Shown here in pieces: positions 12,697 through 24,146 of a stretch of 39,536 nt of DNA. The DNA lies in the NCBI RefSeq assembly GCF_000003605.2, contig NW_003149770.1, positions 274,720 to 314,255 of the forward strand, in the 5' to 3' direction. The number at the start of each line of letters is the position of its first letter. The first letter of the stretch is position 1. Under the pieces are notes generated by a model. That model was not told where the DNA came from, did not search any database, and was given only the letters and a program-made list of their open reading frames with translations. Source of the stretch: Saccoglossus kowalevskii (lineage: Eukaryota; Hemichordata; Enteropneusta; Harrimaniidae). A program made the position numbers and the translations under genes.

Positions 12697-13386
12697 GAAA
12701 TCAATGCACGTTTCAGTAATAAGCCCGATTTCATTTATTTATGAAATAAATAAATAATGCGCCAACATATGGTCTTCACATCTACTGCCATTCCTCCTAT
12801 GTTTGCTAAAGAACAATAATCTTTGTCAGTTTTTTTGCATGGTTAGTATTTAATAGATCAGTTTGCAGACTGTTACCACACTTGTCAAATATGAGCTTTG
12901 ACAATTTATTGGGAGACCTTGCCATTCTGTATTTTTGCTTATTGGTTATTTACGATTTATTTGAAAATTGAATTGTTTAGCAGCGTGTACTATATAACAG
13001 TCAATATGATATTAATTTTATTATGATGGGTTACCTACCCGCCATCTACTTAATCCTTGTGTGCCCTTAACATGAGCTGTATTTTTTCATATTTATTTTA
13101 CTCTTGTAATACTGTGCTAAAAAGATCTCCGCTTCTCCAGATAAATACACACAGATCTAGCATGATTGTTCACGTGTACCGTATTCACTCTATTAGAAAC
13201 ACATTTCTAATAGAAACACACTTACACCTAATATTTTCATGGTCTAGTCTCTGTGTGTTTGTCCAGACTTGTATCTTGAATATCCCTGGACCAGTTCTCC
13301 TCAAAGTTTACACATAGCTATTACCTAACTAATACTTGGTACATATCCACATGCATTTACTTCGTAATCCAGTCTGCCACTCCTTT
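12697..13386. other. Intron sequence, nothing recognised
   Basis: AT-rich intron 2 sequence; a small frame at 13057-13317 has no family resemblance. Confidence 0.6.
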
Positions 13387-13924
13387 TTAGCTCCGCTGTC
13401 GAATTTGTCGAGCGGAGCTTATCATATGAGTGATTGTCCGTCGTCGTCCGTGTCAATGTTTTACTTTTTCGACTTCTTCTTGAAAACTACAAGCCTGAAT
13501 GCTTTAATACTTGGTGTATATGTACCTTGGGTAGACCTCTCTTAGGTTTGTTCATTTCATGTCGATATCTTCAATTCTCTAATTTTGGTGAATATTTTTG
13601 TCATTTTTGGTAAAAAGTGATATTTTCGACTTCTTGTTAAAAACCACAAGTCCATTTGCTTTGATATTACATATATAGGTACTACATGTGGACCTCTCTC
13701 AGATTTGTTCATTTTGTAATGATATCTTTAATTCTCTAATTTTGATGAATAATTTTGTAATTGGTAAATTGGTAAAAAGTGATATTTTTGAATTCTTGTT
13801 GAAAACAGCAAGTCCCATTGCTTGATACTATACATATTGTTCATTTTCTAATGATATCTTCTGTTCTTTAATTGACATGTGCATTGCTAACAGCGGAGCT
13901 ATCTCAGCCGAGAGGCTGCTTGTT
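13387..13924 (+). mobile_element. Family C hairpin-headed element, copy 1
   Basis: Begins with ttagctccgctgtcga/tcgagcggagct, a 5' hairpin, and ends acagcggagctatctcagcc then gaggctgcttgtt, with a small agcc/ggct hairpin before cttgtt. Between them are three diverged subunits of about 160 bp starting (c)gacttcttgtt.aaaac. No protein is encoded. Repeats with this kind of hairpin head and CTTGTT end are common in lophotrochozoan and invertebrate deuterostome genomes; the class is named from memory. Confidence 0.8.
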
Positions 13925-14029
13925 GATCTATAAATGCACTGAAAATGGACTTTTTTTTTTCGGCCACACTTGTTTCAAATCTGGTATGAATGTATGTATG
14001 TCTAATTATTGTGTATTTTTAATTAAAGA

Positions 14030-14365
14030 GGCTGACTGGCAGCCATATTTGATCTCAAAATAACCTAAAAATCTACATTTTAATTTTATACAAGTTCAAA
14101 CTTGGAATATTGGTAACACCTGATGGCATACGGTACTTAATTTTTCAAGATCTCTTTCAAATTTTTAATTTGATGTGATCCAGCACCTCAATGAAAGCTG
14201 ATCTGTGTTATGAGGTAATGCAAAATGGTGAAAATTGAAAGATTCTGCTTGTAATCAAAATTAACAATTAGGTCCAAACTTTGTACACAGACAAGTATAT
14301 TTTAGCATATCAACAAAAGTTGTGTCACTATCCATTCTAAAATGGTGGATTGGAAACCATTTTGT
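14030..14365 (+). repeat. Family B repeat, diverged copy
   Basis: Starts at ggctgactggcagccatatt and ends near aaaccattttgttttac. The spacing of gtccaaactttgtacacaga and the flanking GGC(A/T)GCCAT motifs resembles 16640-17165. Confidence 0.5.
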
Positions 14366-14397
14366 TTTACATAGACATAAGAGACTTGCTGTATGTT

Positions 14398-14442
14398 GTC
14401 AGGCAGGCAGGCAGTCAGTCAGGCAGGCAGTCAGTCAGTCAA
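14398..14442. repeat. CAGG/CAGT tetranucleotide repeat
   Basis: About eleven alternating caggs and cagts tetramers without interruption. Confidence 0.9.
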
Positions 14443-14639
14443 AGACATTCAGTTCACAGCGTAGAAAGCCACTTTTGCATGTTATCAAGTGCAAGAACAG
14501 AGGAGATTTTGACATTCTCAATGGCTTGACATACTACTGGAAGTCTCCAATAGAAGCGTACCTAAAACAAAGATTACATTCATTGTATACTCTAATGTTA
14601 AAATATGAATTATTTTGAGCCATAGTCAAACCTTTGATA

Positions 14640-15318
14640 TGGACATTAACACTTGCACTTCTAACGGCAAATATGGTACGACTTATTTTTACCGTACACA
14701 CTTTTCATTTACGTATTAAGCTAGAAGCCCAAGTACAGGATGGCTGGAGGGTTAATTTAGTTCTAGCTACTTGCCTACTATTATGACATCTTACACCTTG
14801 ATTTTTTTATTTTCCTGCCATAAAGGTCATTTATGAAGTATTTATCATAAGAAATAAAAATTTGGAAAAAAAAAAATGCAGCTTTGCCTTTAATCATTTC
14901 ACTTGTTCATTGACCAGAATAATAATATTGTTTCTATGTATTTGTATGTAGTATCGGTTCATAAGTGCATATTGTTTATTTGTGCTATACTTGTACATGC
15001 AGTGTACAAACTGTTTATTGAGCGCTTATTCTTGGTAGTGAGCGTCTAGGCGTTTTCACTGCCTGACACAGTCACCACAGTCGATGAAAACAAAAAAATC
15101 AACAACAAAAACTGTACTTGAGGCTAGTTGTTGAGACTCTTGTGAACATTGTAATAATAACCCCAGGGTACATGTGCAACATATATAAATTTGGTTTTTC
15201 GGGATTGTCTCATAGTTGAGTTTGTGCTGTTTTTTCAACTTCACCAGCTCTTCAGCTGGCTTGTGCAGAGTCCATATATACTTGGTACAGTAGCGCATGT
15301 TTTACCAGCATAGAACGT
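14640..15318. other. Intron sequence, nothing recognised
   Basis: No exon or repeat copy recognised; the reverse-strand frame at 15056-15298 has no family resemblance. Confidence 0.55.
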
Positions 15319-16095
15319 TATGTGACATAGCCCAGAGAATCCAGATTTGAGCAGCCATATGTGTCTACGTGCATATTGAATTTGGTTCAGTGACACTCTG
15401 CATAGCCTAGATTTGCTAAACTAGATTTCATTGAAATAATTGTAACTATGTTATTGACCCCCCAATATTGATAATAATGTGTTGTATCAATACATAGTGC
15501 ATATTATTTTTTGTACTATAGTACATGCATTGTGCAAACTAATATTAATTTTACATAGATATTCATTGCATTGTAACATTTGTCATGCATTTATTACGCA
15601 ACTATTTGATATTACAATGTGCAACTTTGATGAGATGTGATTTCATTGAAAATATTTTAGCAATGCAACATTGATGCGATGTGACCATTGATGCGATTGT
15701 GAAAATGATGTGAAAAACATGAGACATGAAGCAAAGACTGCAATGTACATGCTATTAACTATGTCCTTGTACCAAGATATAAGCAGCTATATGACATATG
15801 TTATTGCATGATTTGGTTCAGTGACACTCTGCATAGCCTAGATTTGCCAAAACGGATGTCACTAAAATCATTTAAATTTTGTCACTAACCCGAATAATAT
15901 TATTACAATGCCTAGATTTCAGCACTGCCATGACATTGTACCCAGATTTAAGCAGCTATGTGGCATTGTTGTAAGATTTTATTCAGTGACAGTCTGCATA
16001 GCCTATATTTGCCAAACCAAATGTCACTAAAATCATTTAAATTATGTCACTGACCCCAATAATATTACTACAATGCCTAGATTTCAGCACTGATG
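15319..16095. repeat. Three diverged copies of a ~165-bp repeat
   Basis: Each copy has a cagatttgagcagc(c/t)at-like start, then ttcagtgacactctgcatagcc at 15387, 15817 and 15982, then a tttgccaaa...tgtcactaaaatcattt part. The last two copies are adjacent (165 bp apart) and share aatgcctagatttcagcact; the first is 430 bp upstream. Confidence 0.8.
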
Positions 16096-16261
16096 GTTCC
16101 ATCAATTTGGTTATTTCATACATGATGTGGAAGAGGAGGACTTTCAGTGACTGTTGAGATCAACCCGCAATGGTGGTTAACATCAGGCTAACTATCATAC
16201 ATGTTACATGGCTAAGATCAAATTTTGCTACCGTTTTCTGCAATTTATCTCAACAATTCTT

Positions 16262-16297
16262 ATATATATGTATACCGGGGTATATATATATATATTT
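16262..16297. repeat. TA-rich inverted repeat around CCGGGG
   Basis: tatatatatgtatacc and ggtatatatatatata flank a two-base GG centre, giving a near-perfect cruciform-capable palindrome. Confidence 0.75.
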
Positions 16298-16404
16298 ATT
16301 ATAACACTGAAAAGTGTTCAGTACTGATTTCCAAGACATTGTCAAGTGCAATCTTCAAATCATTTGTGTTGTTACTCACGTTTTTTAATATATTTTTTTT
16401 GTAG

Positions 16405-16539
16405 AATAACCTACACTCATCTGCCATTTCAAAGCAAATGGTTGTACATAGGAACAGAGAGAGGCAATATTCATATTGTGAATATAGAATCATTTATTTT
16501 ATCAGGTTATGTTATCAACTGGAATAAAGCTATAGAATT
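16405..16539 (+). CDS. STXBP5: Tomosyn exon 3 (FQSKWLYIGTERGNIHIVN)
   Basis: 135 nt. The first base completes the Arg codon from exon 2. It encodes ITYTHLPFQSKWLYIGTERG, then NIHIVNIESFILSGYVINWN and KAIE, one of the most conserved tomosyn segments. The acceptor has a T-rich tract ending ttttttttgtag; the donor is tt|gtaagt. The two trailing bases join exon 4 to make Leu. The preceding intron is about 3.9 kb and full of repeats. Confidence 0.95.
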
Positions 16540-16639
16540 GTAAGTATACACATGTCATTCTTTATTTCATCTGCTACAATAAAATGCCTGATTTAGGCTA
16601 AATGTCTATGTCTGTGTGAAACACTAATGTTTCATGATC

Positions 16640-17165
16640 CGATTCAAGATGGCTGAATGGCAGCCATTTTAAGGCTTAAAAACTCATGAAAATTACACAT
16701 TTTTGGAACTCGATCTCAGTTGTGTGTGGACAGATTTAGTTTAAACTTGGTACATACATTGGATACAATGGGACGGACCTTGGTGCACACCATTTTATGT
16801 TTTGCATCAAGTTCAAAATGGTCGACTGGTGGCCATTTTGTTTTAAAAAAATGCTGGGCCGATCAAGTTAAACTTCTATCATACATTAATTATAATATCA
16901 GACAAACAGTGTGAAATCCAACATGAATGACTGGTGGCCATCTTGTGTAAATGAAGGCCATTTCACAATATCTCACATGCCAGGACCAAAGAAATTTAAA
17001 CTTCACACATACATCACAATTAAGGTCCTATATTCTGGAAATAGATTCCAATTACTCATTAATACTAAATTGGTCCATACAATGTCAGGGACCTGGAGTT
17101 GATCATGTAGTTTTGTTTCTAAATTGGATTTCTAATTCCTGACTGGCTGCCATATTGTTTTATAG
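16640..17165 (+). repeat. Family B repeat (GACTGGTGGCCAT motifs)
   Basis: Contains caagatggctgaatggcagc, gtcgactggtggccattttg, gactggtggccatcttgtg and gactggctgccatattgttt at intervals of roughly 110-220 bp with taaacttggtacatacat-like text between. It looks like an array or compound copy of a dispersed non-coding repeat. Confidence 0.6.
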
Positions 17166-17169
17166 AATG

Positions 17170-18826
17170 CTATACAATAACCATAATTATAACATATGTC
17201 TTTTCTGTGCACATTATTCAAATGGATTATGTCATTGACAATGCCTTTTTTTAAAATAGTGCATGTTCATTAGAATACACAAACGGTTATATTGATGTGT
17301 TTTAATATTTCTTTCAATGTAGATAAATTAAGAAATGAAGAATTGTTATTGAATGTACGTAAACTAGATTTGCCAATCATCATGTTGATCATCCCTAAGA
17401 AATAGTTAATAACACACATCACGCTGTCAAGTCAAATGGCAACGTCAAGTCTAGAAAGCAAACGCCAATTGTTACTTACGATAATTTGTCTTTCACAACG
17501 GTAAATACTTGTTCGTTGAGACAATTTAAGACCATCTAATAATGCTTAAGATTAACTATCGCTTTTAACATTTAATTAAAAAAAACACTCCCTATCGTCT
17601 GCAGGGCATGGTCTGTTCTATTCAAAAATAAATTCCTATGATGGACCAAAATCTCCTCAACTCTGTCCTTGAGATATAGCCATCAGCAAGCTTTATAACA
17701 AACGTGATCAAGGTCATCGCATAGTACGCCATTTGAGGATGTCAGAATTGCTGCTTAAGAATTTTCATCAAATCCCAATGGGACACACCCCTGTTGTGGA
17801 TCTGTCTAAACTCCCATCACTGCTGTGAAAGCATTTCAAATGCAAAATATTATATATACATATTTACCAGGTATATAAAAAAGGATTAAAATGTTTTTAC
17901 GTACTGCCTGTTCATCAAAATCAAATAGTGACAGCTGAATCAATACTGATCAATAGTACAGCAGTGAATACTTGGCATAGAAGGGGGATGTTGCATTGTA
18001 ATGTCATGGTGATGTTAATACCTTTTTCCCTCCTGTATACATGGCTATTTAATAGGTCTGTAAAAGGAACAAATATTCACTGGATTGCAATCTGCAAGTA
18101 ATATGTGCCAGGTTTTTGAAATTCAAAGTAGGATATCTATAAAGCTCCCTTTGCTTGAATTGAATTTGAATTTCTAAATTACACATTTTAACTGTCTTTG
18201 ATCTGTATTATTATGCAGCCATTCCTTACAGAAGATTTTTTCAGAGAAATATTCTCATGTCCAAAATAAAAATTGCTGATAATCCCATTTGAACATCATC
18301 AAATAAAGTTTTTGTACCAAATTTACTCATTTTTTGAATTGTATACCAATTGGACAGATTAATATTAATTAATATTAATAATCTTGTGTGTGAGATAATA
18401 CAAAAATATTTACATAACAAGGTTTATGTGTATTAAAATACCTCACAATTGGATTTATGTCATAAATAACACCATTAGTATGAAGTGAATGAATGAATAT
18501 TATTCAAATCGTATGCACTGATTGTATGGGCCCTCAACGTTCCATAGCCCTAACTCAACTATCTCTTGCATGAGGTTATCGGGAGAATATCGTCAAGTAA
18601 GCACAAAGATAGGGAAGTGATCATATCAACCTTCTATTTGTAGAGGTTGGTGGGATCGACTTGAGTGCATAACTTTCACAGTTTGTTGGCATAATTTTCA
18701 GAAAATTACCAACCTGAAATCACCTGATGAAAGCCTCCATAGAAGGTTGAAATGAATGGGATAAAGTGTTAATATCACATTAACAATATAAAATACTACT
18801 TGTTAACATATTTTATCATCTTTCAG
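17170..18826. other. Intron sequence, nothing recognised but one palindrome
   Basis: AT-rich. A 22-bp perfect palindrome of attaatatta units is at 18358-18379. No exon fits the phase between exons 3 and 4, and none is needed. Confidence 0.6.
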
Positions 18827-18890
18827 ATCTAGGAAGACGCATCCTGGACCAGTAGTGCATCTTAGTGACAATCCAATTGATTCTAATAAG
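18827..18890 (+). CDS. STXBP5: Tomosyn exon 4 (KTHPGPVVHLSDNP)
   Basis: 64 nt, phase 2 in and phase 0 out. It encodes SRKTHPGPVVHLSDNPIDSN plus K, matching the loop KTHPGPVVHLSD of vertebrate tomosyns. Acceptor ...catctttcag, donor aag|gtaaga. The donor is followed after only about 25 nt by a large minisatellite whose units themselves look like splice sites (see that entry). Confidence 0.94.
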
Positions 18891-18915
18891 GTAAGATAAC
18901 ATGCTACATTCATTC

Positions 18916-19446
18916 TCAGTGTGGGTCATGTGAGGTCACATCCCCAGTGCAGGTCATGTGAGGTCACATCCTCAGTGCAGGTCATGTGGTCCACATCCCC
19001 AGTGTGGATCATGTGAGTTTACATCCTCACAGCCAGGTCGTGTGAGGTGGCATCCTCACAGCCAGGTTGTGTGAGGTAACATTCTCACAGCCAGGTCGTG
19101 TGAGGTCACATCCTCAGTGTGGGTCATGTGAGGTCACATCCCCAGTGCAGGTCATGTGAGGTCACATCCTCAGTGCAGGTCATGTGGTCCACATCCCCAG
19201 TGTGGATCATGTGAGTTTACATCCTCACAGCCAGGTCGTGTGAGGTGGCATCCTCACAGCCAGGTTGTGTGAGGTAACATTCTCACAGCCAGGTCGTGTG
19301 AGGTCACATCCTCAGTGTGGATCATGTGAGGTCACATCCTCAGTGTGGATCGTGTAAGGTCACATCCTCACAGCCAGGTCATGTGAGGTCACATCCTCAC
19401 AGCCAGGTCATGTGAGGTCATATCTTCAGTGTGGGTAATGTGAGGT
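18916..19446. repeat. 28-bp minisatellite with 198-bp higher-order unit
   Basis: Units of about 28 bp read c(a/c)catcctca(g/c)...gtcatgtgaggt. Seven units make a 198-bp block; the block at 18916-19113 and that at 19114-19311 appear identical when read base by base, and a third, diverged block follows. Many units carry an acceptor-like tcctcacag and a donor-like gtgaggt or gaggtaac. The array starts about 25 nt after the exon 4 donor. Confidence 0.95.
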
Positions 19447-19965
19447 CATTGTTAGAGTCATGTATGGTCATTTCACACAGATCAATTAACTGTACAAATT
19501 TGTAATATGTAGTAACAAAGTAACTTGTTTTTTATACATTGTACTGAAGGATTGGGTAACATATTATACTATAATTCTTTCATGAATTGGATCATGAACC
19601 ACCAAAAAAAAATTAAAGATGTCCACAAAAAATGTGAAATTTTAAGTTATGATCTATGCTCAACAAATTCTCATTCAGAATTTGAATATTCACAAATGAA
19701 ACTTTGAAATATAAATCTCACTAACAATTTTTTTTTGCCAATGAAGTGGTGGGAATTTATATCCTCGCCTTGGAACAGTGAGAATATGAAAACTGGGACT
19801 AATATCTAATCTCACTGAACTGCGAGAAGTCTCAGTTCTCTCTTTTGCCTGCAGTTCTTCCTAATAGTAAGGTATATTATTTACCAATAATTGTTATTAG
19901 TTCACTTTGGAATCTGAGAAAAGTCATTGCACTGTCTGATATCCAGTATTTCACTTGTCTTGCAG

Positions 19966-20173
19966 TTATTAATTGGTTTTGAATCAGGTGCATTAGTATT
20001 ATGGGACTTGCGAAATAAGCAAGCTGAATACAGATACAGTTGTTCTGCACCTCTTCGATCGGTGTCTTGGAATCATGAAGGAAAACAATTCATGTGTAGT
20101 CATACAGATGGCAGTCTTTCACTGTGGCATGTTAGAACAACGACTAAACCGCATAATATTATGTACCCACATG
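19966..20173 (+). CDS. STXBP5: Tomosyn exon 5 (two WD40 blade ends, LVLWDL and LSLWHV)
   Basis: 208 nt, phase 0 in, one base out. It encodes LLIGFESGALVLWDLRNKQA, then EYRYSCSAPLRSVSWNHEGK and QFMCSHTDGSLSLWHV up to MYPH. A true WD dipeptide is present in LVLWDL. The acceptor is a good tcacttgtcttgcag and the donor is g|gtaagt. About 45 nt into the next intron is an 11-base G run (20219-20229). Confidence 0.96.
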
Positions 20174-20179
20174 GTAAGT

Positions 20180-22143
20180 ACATATTGGCTGAGATTCATT
20201 CAGTATATGACGTTGGGAGGGGGGGGGGGCTTGGATAAAGTCTGTAGGTACTTGCGTTTGACTAATTCTGGTTGTGTATTAAATTGTAATTTGATGGAGA
20301 GATTGTCACATAGCCCTGTCGTGTAGTTCAAAACATTGATTTTGTTTAAAAATGCTTTATATGTACCATCAGCAATTGCTCTTACAATAAAGCAAAGTTA
20401 TGAAATACAACAGTAACGCTCAGCGTGTGAGACTTTTGCCTGGCACAAAACTAATAAAAAAAAATTGAGAACATGTGAAACATGTACAAGTTGCAAACAC
20501 TGAGGGCGCTCTATATTTTTCAAAGCCTTGTGATATTATATTAGTTTGAAATTTAGTGTACTATATTAACATAATGTTGTTGGACATAGTGTGAAAATTA
20601 TTACATTAATAATTTAAAAGAGACTTCTTCATAAATAAAGACAGTTGTAAATTATTCTAATTGATATTATATGATATCCTCCTGTTTTTATAACCATAAA
20701 GTTTTCAAAATGAATTCAAACTACGGATAAGTTAGCCGTGTCAGTGTTTTAGTCTTATAGTGTCTCATTCACAAAGATAGTTTGTGTTAATTCACCCATT
20801 TCCTTTTCAAAACTTTCCTGATTGGGGTAGAGCCGTTAATGTTTTCCTCATTATAGTATTTTGGCTTGCCAATTCAGAGCTTCAGTTGTCTCAAAATTGG
20901 CTTAGGAAATTTTGTCATTAATGTCAAGCAGTGTCATTGGACATTTGGAATTATTTGCTGTATTTTGGGTGTAATACAGTAAATTTGACATGAAAACATG
21001 TAGGCCCTTTGTCTGAAATGATTGGACATTTTGAAAAAATACTAGCAAATTGCTGAAGTCCAAAGAAAGTATGGATCACTGCACTTTGAAATGCTGTTGA
21101 ATTTGTCCTCAGATTTTTTAAATTTTTAATGATAGCTTCAGTTCTTCAATTGAAATGTGAATTACTAACAGCAGAGCTATCTCGGCCGATAGGCAGCTTG
21201 TTTATGAGTTTATATTTATTTCTGATGTCTATTAACTGACATATATGCATGCCTGATCAGTTTTAAACCTTTACCTCATGAAATTGAATAATGATCACTA
21301 TAATTTGACAGCTTTTTTTGTAGTGATTGTGAAACTGAAGTTCTTACATCAATATATTACAGTTTAAGCTGTAGCTGTTATTTTTATTTAGTTGCCATAG
21401 AAGGCATACTTTTATTGAGTTAAAATGCATCGACATTGAGGTGTGAAAATTACATTATTACTAATGAGACCCCTTCATAAATAAAGGCATTTTGTTAATT
21501 GATACTATGTAATATCATTCCTTCAATAACTATAAAGTTTTCAATGAACCTCAAAATGAATATAAACTTCGCCCTCAAATATAGAGAAAGGAATTATTCT
21601 AATTGATGTGTAATTTTTTTTTTAATTCATGTGCATCTTCAAGTATATATTGATAGATTTTTGTTTGAAGTTAGAATTAGTCGTATTCATTTGTCGTGCA
21701 TATCAAATCCTACTTTGGGTTGTAGCTGTACTCTGTTTTGACCGTTTTATAACCGCATGAAAGGTTGTCTGTACTCTTGAATCACAGTCATTGTAAACTG
21801 ATATAGCAGTATGTAGAACATTCTGGATACTAATAACAATCACTGACATCTAATACATCCTTGTTGAGTACTTCAAAATGTCATCCGCAAATGTTAATCA
21901 TATTTTGTTTGCTATCAATGTTCTATGCCCTCTTGAAGGTTATCTTTTTGTCGGCTTCTCAAAGTCAGTGACATTTATGGAGTACGGTGTCTTGTATGTA
22001 GGAGTGAAGGCGGTATTATTGTATCATTGGGTGTTGCAGCTCGATTATAAAATCATTAGTAATAGTAATTTCAATACAATTATAAATTCAAATAACAGGG
22101 TTTAAGTGTGGCATTACCGTTTGTTATTATTTTCATATTTTAG
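20180..22143. other. Intron 5 with an internal diverged duplication
   Basis: Holds an 11-base G run at 20219-20229, a family C end fragment at 21110-21202, and two related stretches (about 20560-20725 and 21430-21571) that share cttcataaataaag and ctataaagttttcaa-type text. No coding exon fits. Confidence 0.65.
21110..21202 (+). mobile_element. Family C element, 3' end fragment
   Basis: Matches the last ~95 bp of the copies at 13387-13924 and 33648-34035: aatgatagcttcagttctt..., then aacagcagagctatctcggc and the terminal gcagcttgtt. The 5' hairpin and the subunits are missing. Confidence 0.75.
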
Positions 22144-22225
22144 CAAGGCCGCCACTTGTTAAAGGAGCTCGACCAGATCCTTGTACACCTATCAACAAAG
22201 TAGAATGGAGGACGTGTAAAGGACA
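22144..22225 (+). CDS. STXBP5: Tomosyn exon 6
   Basis: 82 nt; two bases complete an Ala codon after exon 5 and two bases begin a Gln codon at the end. It encodes RPPLVKGARPDPCTPINKVE then WRTCKG, corresponding to the vertebrate loop ending KPEPCKPILKVE. The loop before PDPC is less conserved, as is normal for the family. Acceptor ttcatattttag, donor ca|gtaagt. Confidence 0.9.
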
Positions 22226-22441
22226 GTAAGTCGTGGATTAGTTAATTTTTCTTCCAATCAAGACATTTATTATAAAGCACTGGAATGCATCATCATTTTC
22301 ATTTCAATTACTTGATGTGTAATTGATTATAATCTTAACTTTGGCAGAATTTGGTATTGATATCTAAATTAAGATTTCAGGCAACATCAAAAATTCTACT
22401 AAAATAGAAAATTATTTAAATTATTTTTCTTATCTTTCTAG

Positions 22442-22596
22442 GGATCCATATATTATATTTTCTGGTGGACTGTCATATGAGAAAGCAGCAAAACAACCTA
22501 GTTTAACAATTATGCAGGGTAAAAATACAACAGTGCTTGAAATGGAACATCCTATTATGGATTTTATGTCTCTGTGTGAAACACCATGGCCAAGTG
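22442..22596 (+). CDS. STXBP5: Tomosyn exon 7 (IIFSGGLSYEKA)
   Basis: 155 nt. It encodes DPYIIFSGGLSYEKAAKQPS, LTIMQGKNTTVLEMEHPIMD and FMSLCETPWPS. The IIFSGGLSY and LCETP(Y/W)P signatures are diagnostic for tomosyn and its Lgl relatives. It is separated from exon 6 by an intron of only 216 nt, one of the shortest in the gene. Donor agtg|gtgagt. Confidence 0.95.
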
Positions 22597-22756
22597 GTGA
22601 GTAATGTACTTGCACAATTTAACATAACATTAGATGTTTTGTGTCAATATTTTGTGGTATCTGAGCTTTTGTTGGTTACCTGCTCATGTACATCTTAACA
22701 AGTCAAATAGGAGATCTCATTCGTATGATCACTTTGGGTAAATTACTCAACTGTTC

Positions 22757-23142
22757 AAAGAACATTTTACTTCTAGAATACATCACAACACTTTGTTTGA
22801 AACGCGCATTCTGAATGATCTTTACTGAACCAATCAAAAAACGTTTTACTTCTAGGATGTACCGCAATACTTTGTTGTTGAAACGTGCATTCTGAGTGAT
22901 CTTTACTCAACCAATCAAAAAAAAACGTTTTACTGCTAGGATGTACCGCAATACTTTGTTGTTGAAACACGCATTCTGAATGATCTTTACTGAACCAATC
23001 AAAAACCGTTTTACTGCTAGGATGTACCACATCACTTTGTTTGAAACACGCATTCTGAGTGATCTTTACTCAACCAATCAAAAAACGTTTTACTGCTAGG
23101 ATGTACCACAACACTTTGTTGTTGAAACACATCTTCTGAGTG
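22757..23142. repeat. ~80-bp tandem array, five units
   Basis: Units with (c)gttttact(t/g)ctaggatgta, ctttgttgttgaaac and gcattctga(a/g)tgatcttta begin near 22763, 22842, 22926, 23007 and 23086. A reverse-strand open frame across them is a by-product of the repeat. Confidence 0.93.
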
Positions 23143-23511
23143 GACATATTATACTCAAAAACAAAAATATTAGATCTTATTTTAATCAGATTAGTCTATA
23201 CATGAAACACATAAATAGTGTTCAGTTGGTCACATAATTATTCTAGTATTATTATACCAGTATTTCATTTGCCTGAATATGTTGTTCTGATTGGTCAGGA
23301 GTTCTTGGCAGTAGTTATTCCTTCAATATTGTTGATTGGTTTATTGTGATAGATCTTAATTTTCATCGTACGCCATCATCTGGGGAAAATTCGCCTTAAA
23401 GGAATTATTATTTTTCACTTTTAATTCAACATGTAGCTGCAAATACATTGAGGGAGTTCAGTTTGAAATAATGAATTTTAAATATCTAATTAATTTTTTT
23501 GTTCATTTCAG

Positions 23512-23584
23512 ACATTCATGAGCCGTATGCTATTGTCGTATTGTTAGAAAATGATATGGTTGTGGTTGATTTGAATTCACCTGG
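23512..23584 (+). CDS. STXBP5: Tomosyn exon 8 (EPYAIVVLLENDMVVVDL)
   Basis: 73 nt, codon split at both ends. It encodes IHEPYAIVVLLENDMVVVDL then NSPG, matching EPYAVVVLLEKDLIVVDL of the vertebrate proteins. Acceptor gttcatttcag, donor gg|gtaaga. Confidence 0.94.
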
Positions 23585-23989
23585 GTAAGATATATTACTA
23601 TTCATCTGTGGAGTGATAAGGTGATACTCGCATGCACTTGCATCAATCAATACAATGATTGATTTCTCTTTGATTGATATCTTTCTACTGTGTGATGAAT
23701 CAGCTGCAAGAAGCAGTGGACTATTTTTTTTGAAATATATGATAAAAGTTGTAATAGACGTGATAGAAGTCAAATAATGGTTACCTTGCATAAGGAAAGT
23801 AGCAAATTCTCACCTTCGTTTTGTCTGCATACTCAGCAGTGGAGAAGGAGAACTTATTAAGCTTGTGGTGTTCTAGCAATGTGTAAAATAGTCATTTCTG
23901 TCTTTCTCTCATGAAAAAAAAAATATTGCATCCTATTTAAAAAAAATGGCATGTTACAGGGAAGAATATATTGTATATTTTTCTTACAG

Positions 23990-24146
23990 CTACCCATGTT
24001 TTGAAAATCCTTATCCAATGGACCTTCATGAATCTCCAGTTACTTGTGTGCAATATTATGCTGATTGTCCGCCAGATATCATACCTGCTCTTTATTCGGT
24101 GGGGTCAAGTAGCCAACAAAAGAAGAGAATGGGCTATAGTAAAAAG
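23990..24146 (+). CDS. STXBP5: Tomosyn exon 9 (FENPYPMDLHESPVTC)
   Basis: 157 nt, one base in to finish Gly, phase 0 out. It encodes YPCFENPYPMDLHESPVTCV, QYYADCPPDIIPALYSVGSS and a short basic loop ending RMGYSKK. The FENPYP...HESPVTC block is a family hallmark. The loop SSSQQKKR is a few residues longer than I recall for vertebrates. Acceptor tatttttcttacag; the donor aag|gttagt is slightly off consensus and is followed by a run of about 20 T (24159-24178). Confidence 0.94.

Noticed and set aside
13336..13545. Frame with FYFFDFFLKT, also seen at 33692-33892
   Set aside because: Lies in the non-coding body of family C repeats; the shared peptide is only repeat similarity.
22773..23030. Reverse-strand frame with repeated SKTVFDWFSKDHSEC-like peptide
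   Set aside because: Arises from the ~80-bp tandem array; unit lengths of 79-84 bp do not keep a frame, and the tomosyn gene runs on the other strand.
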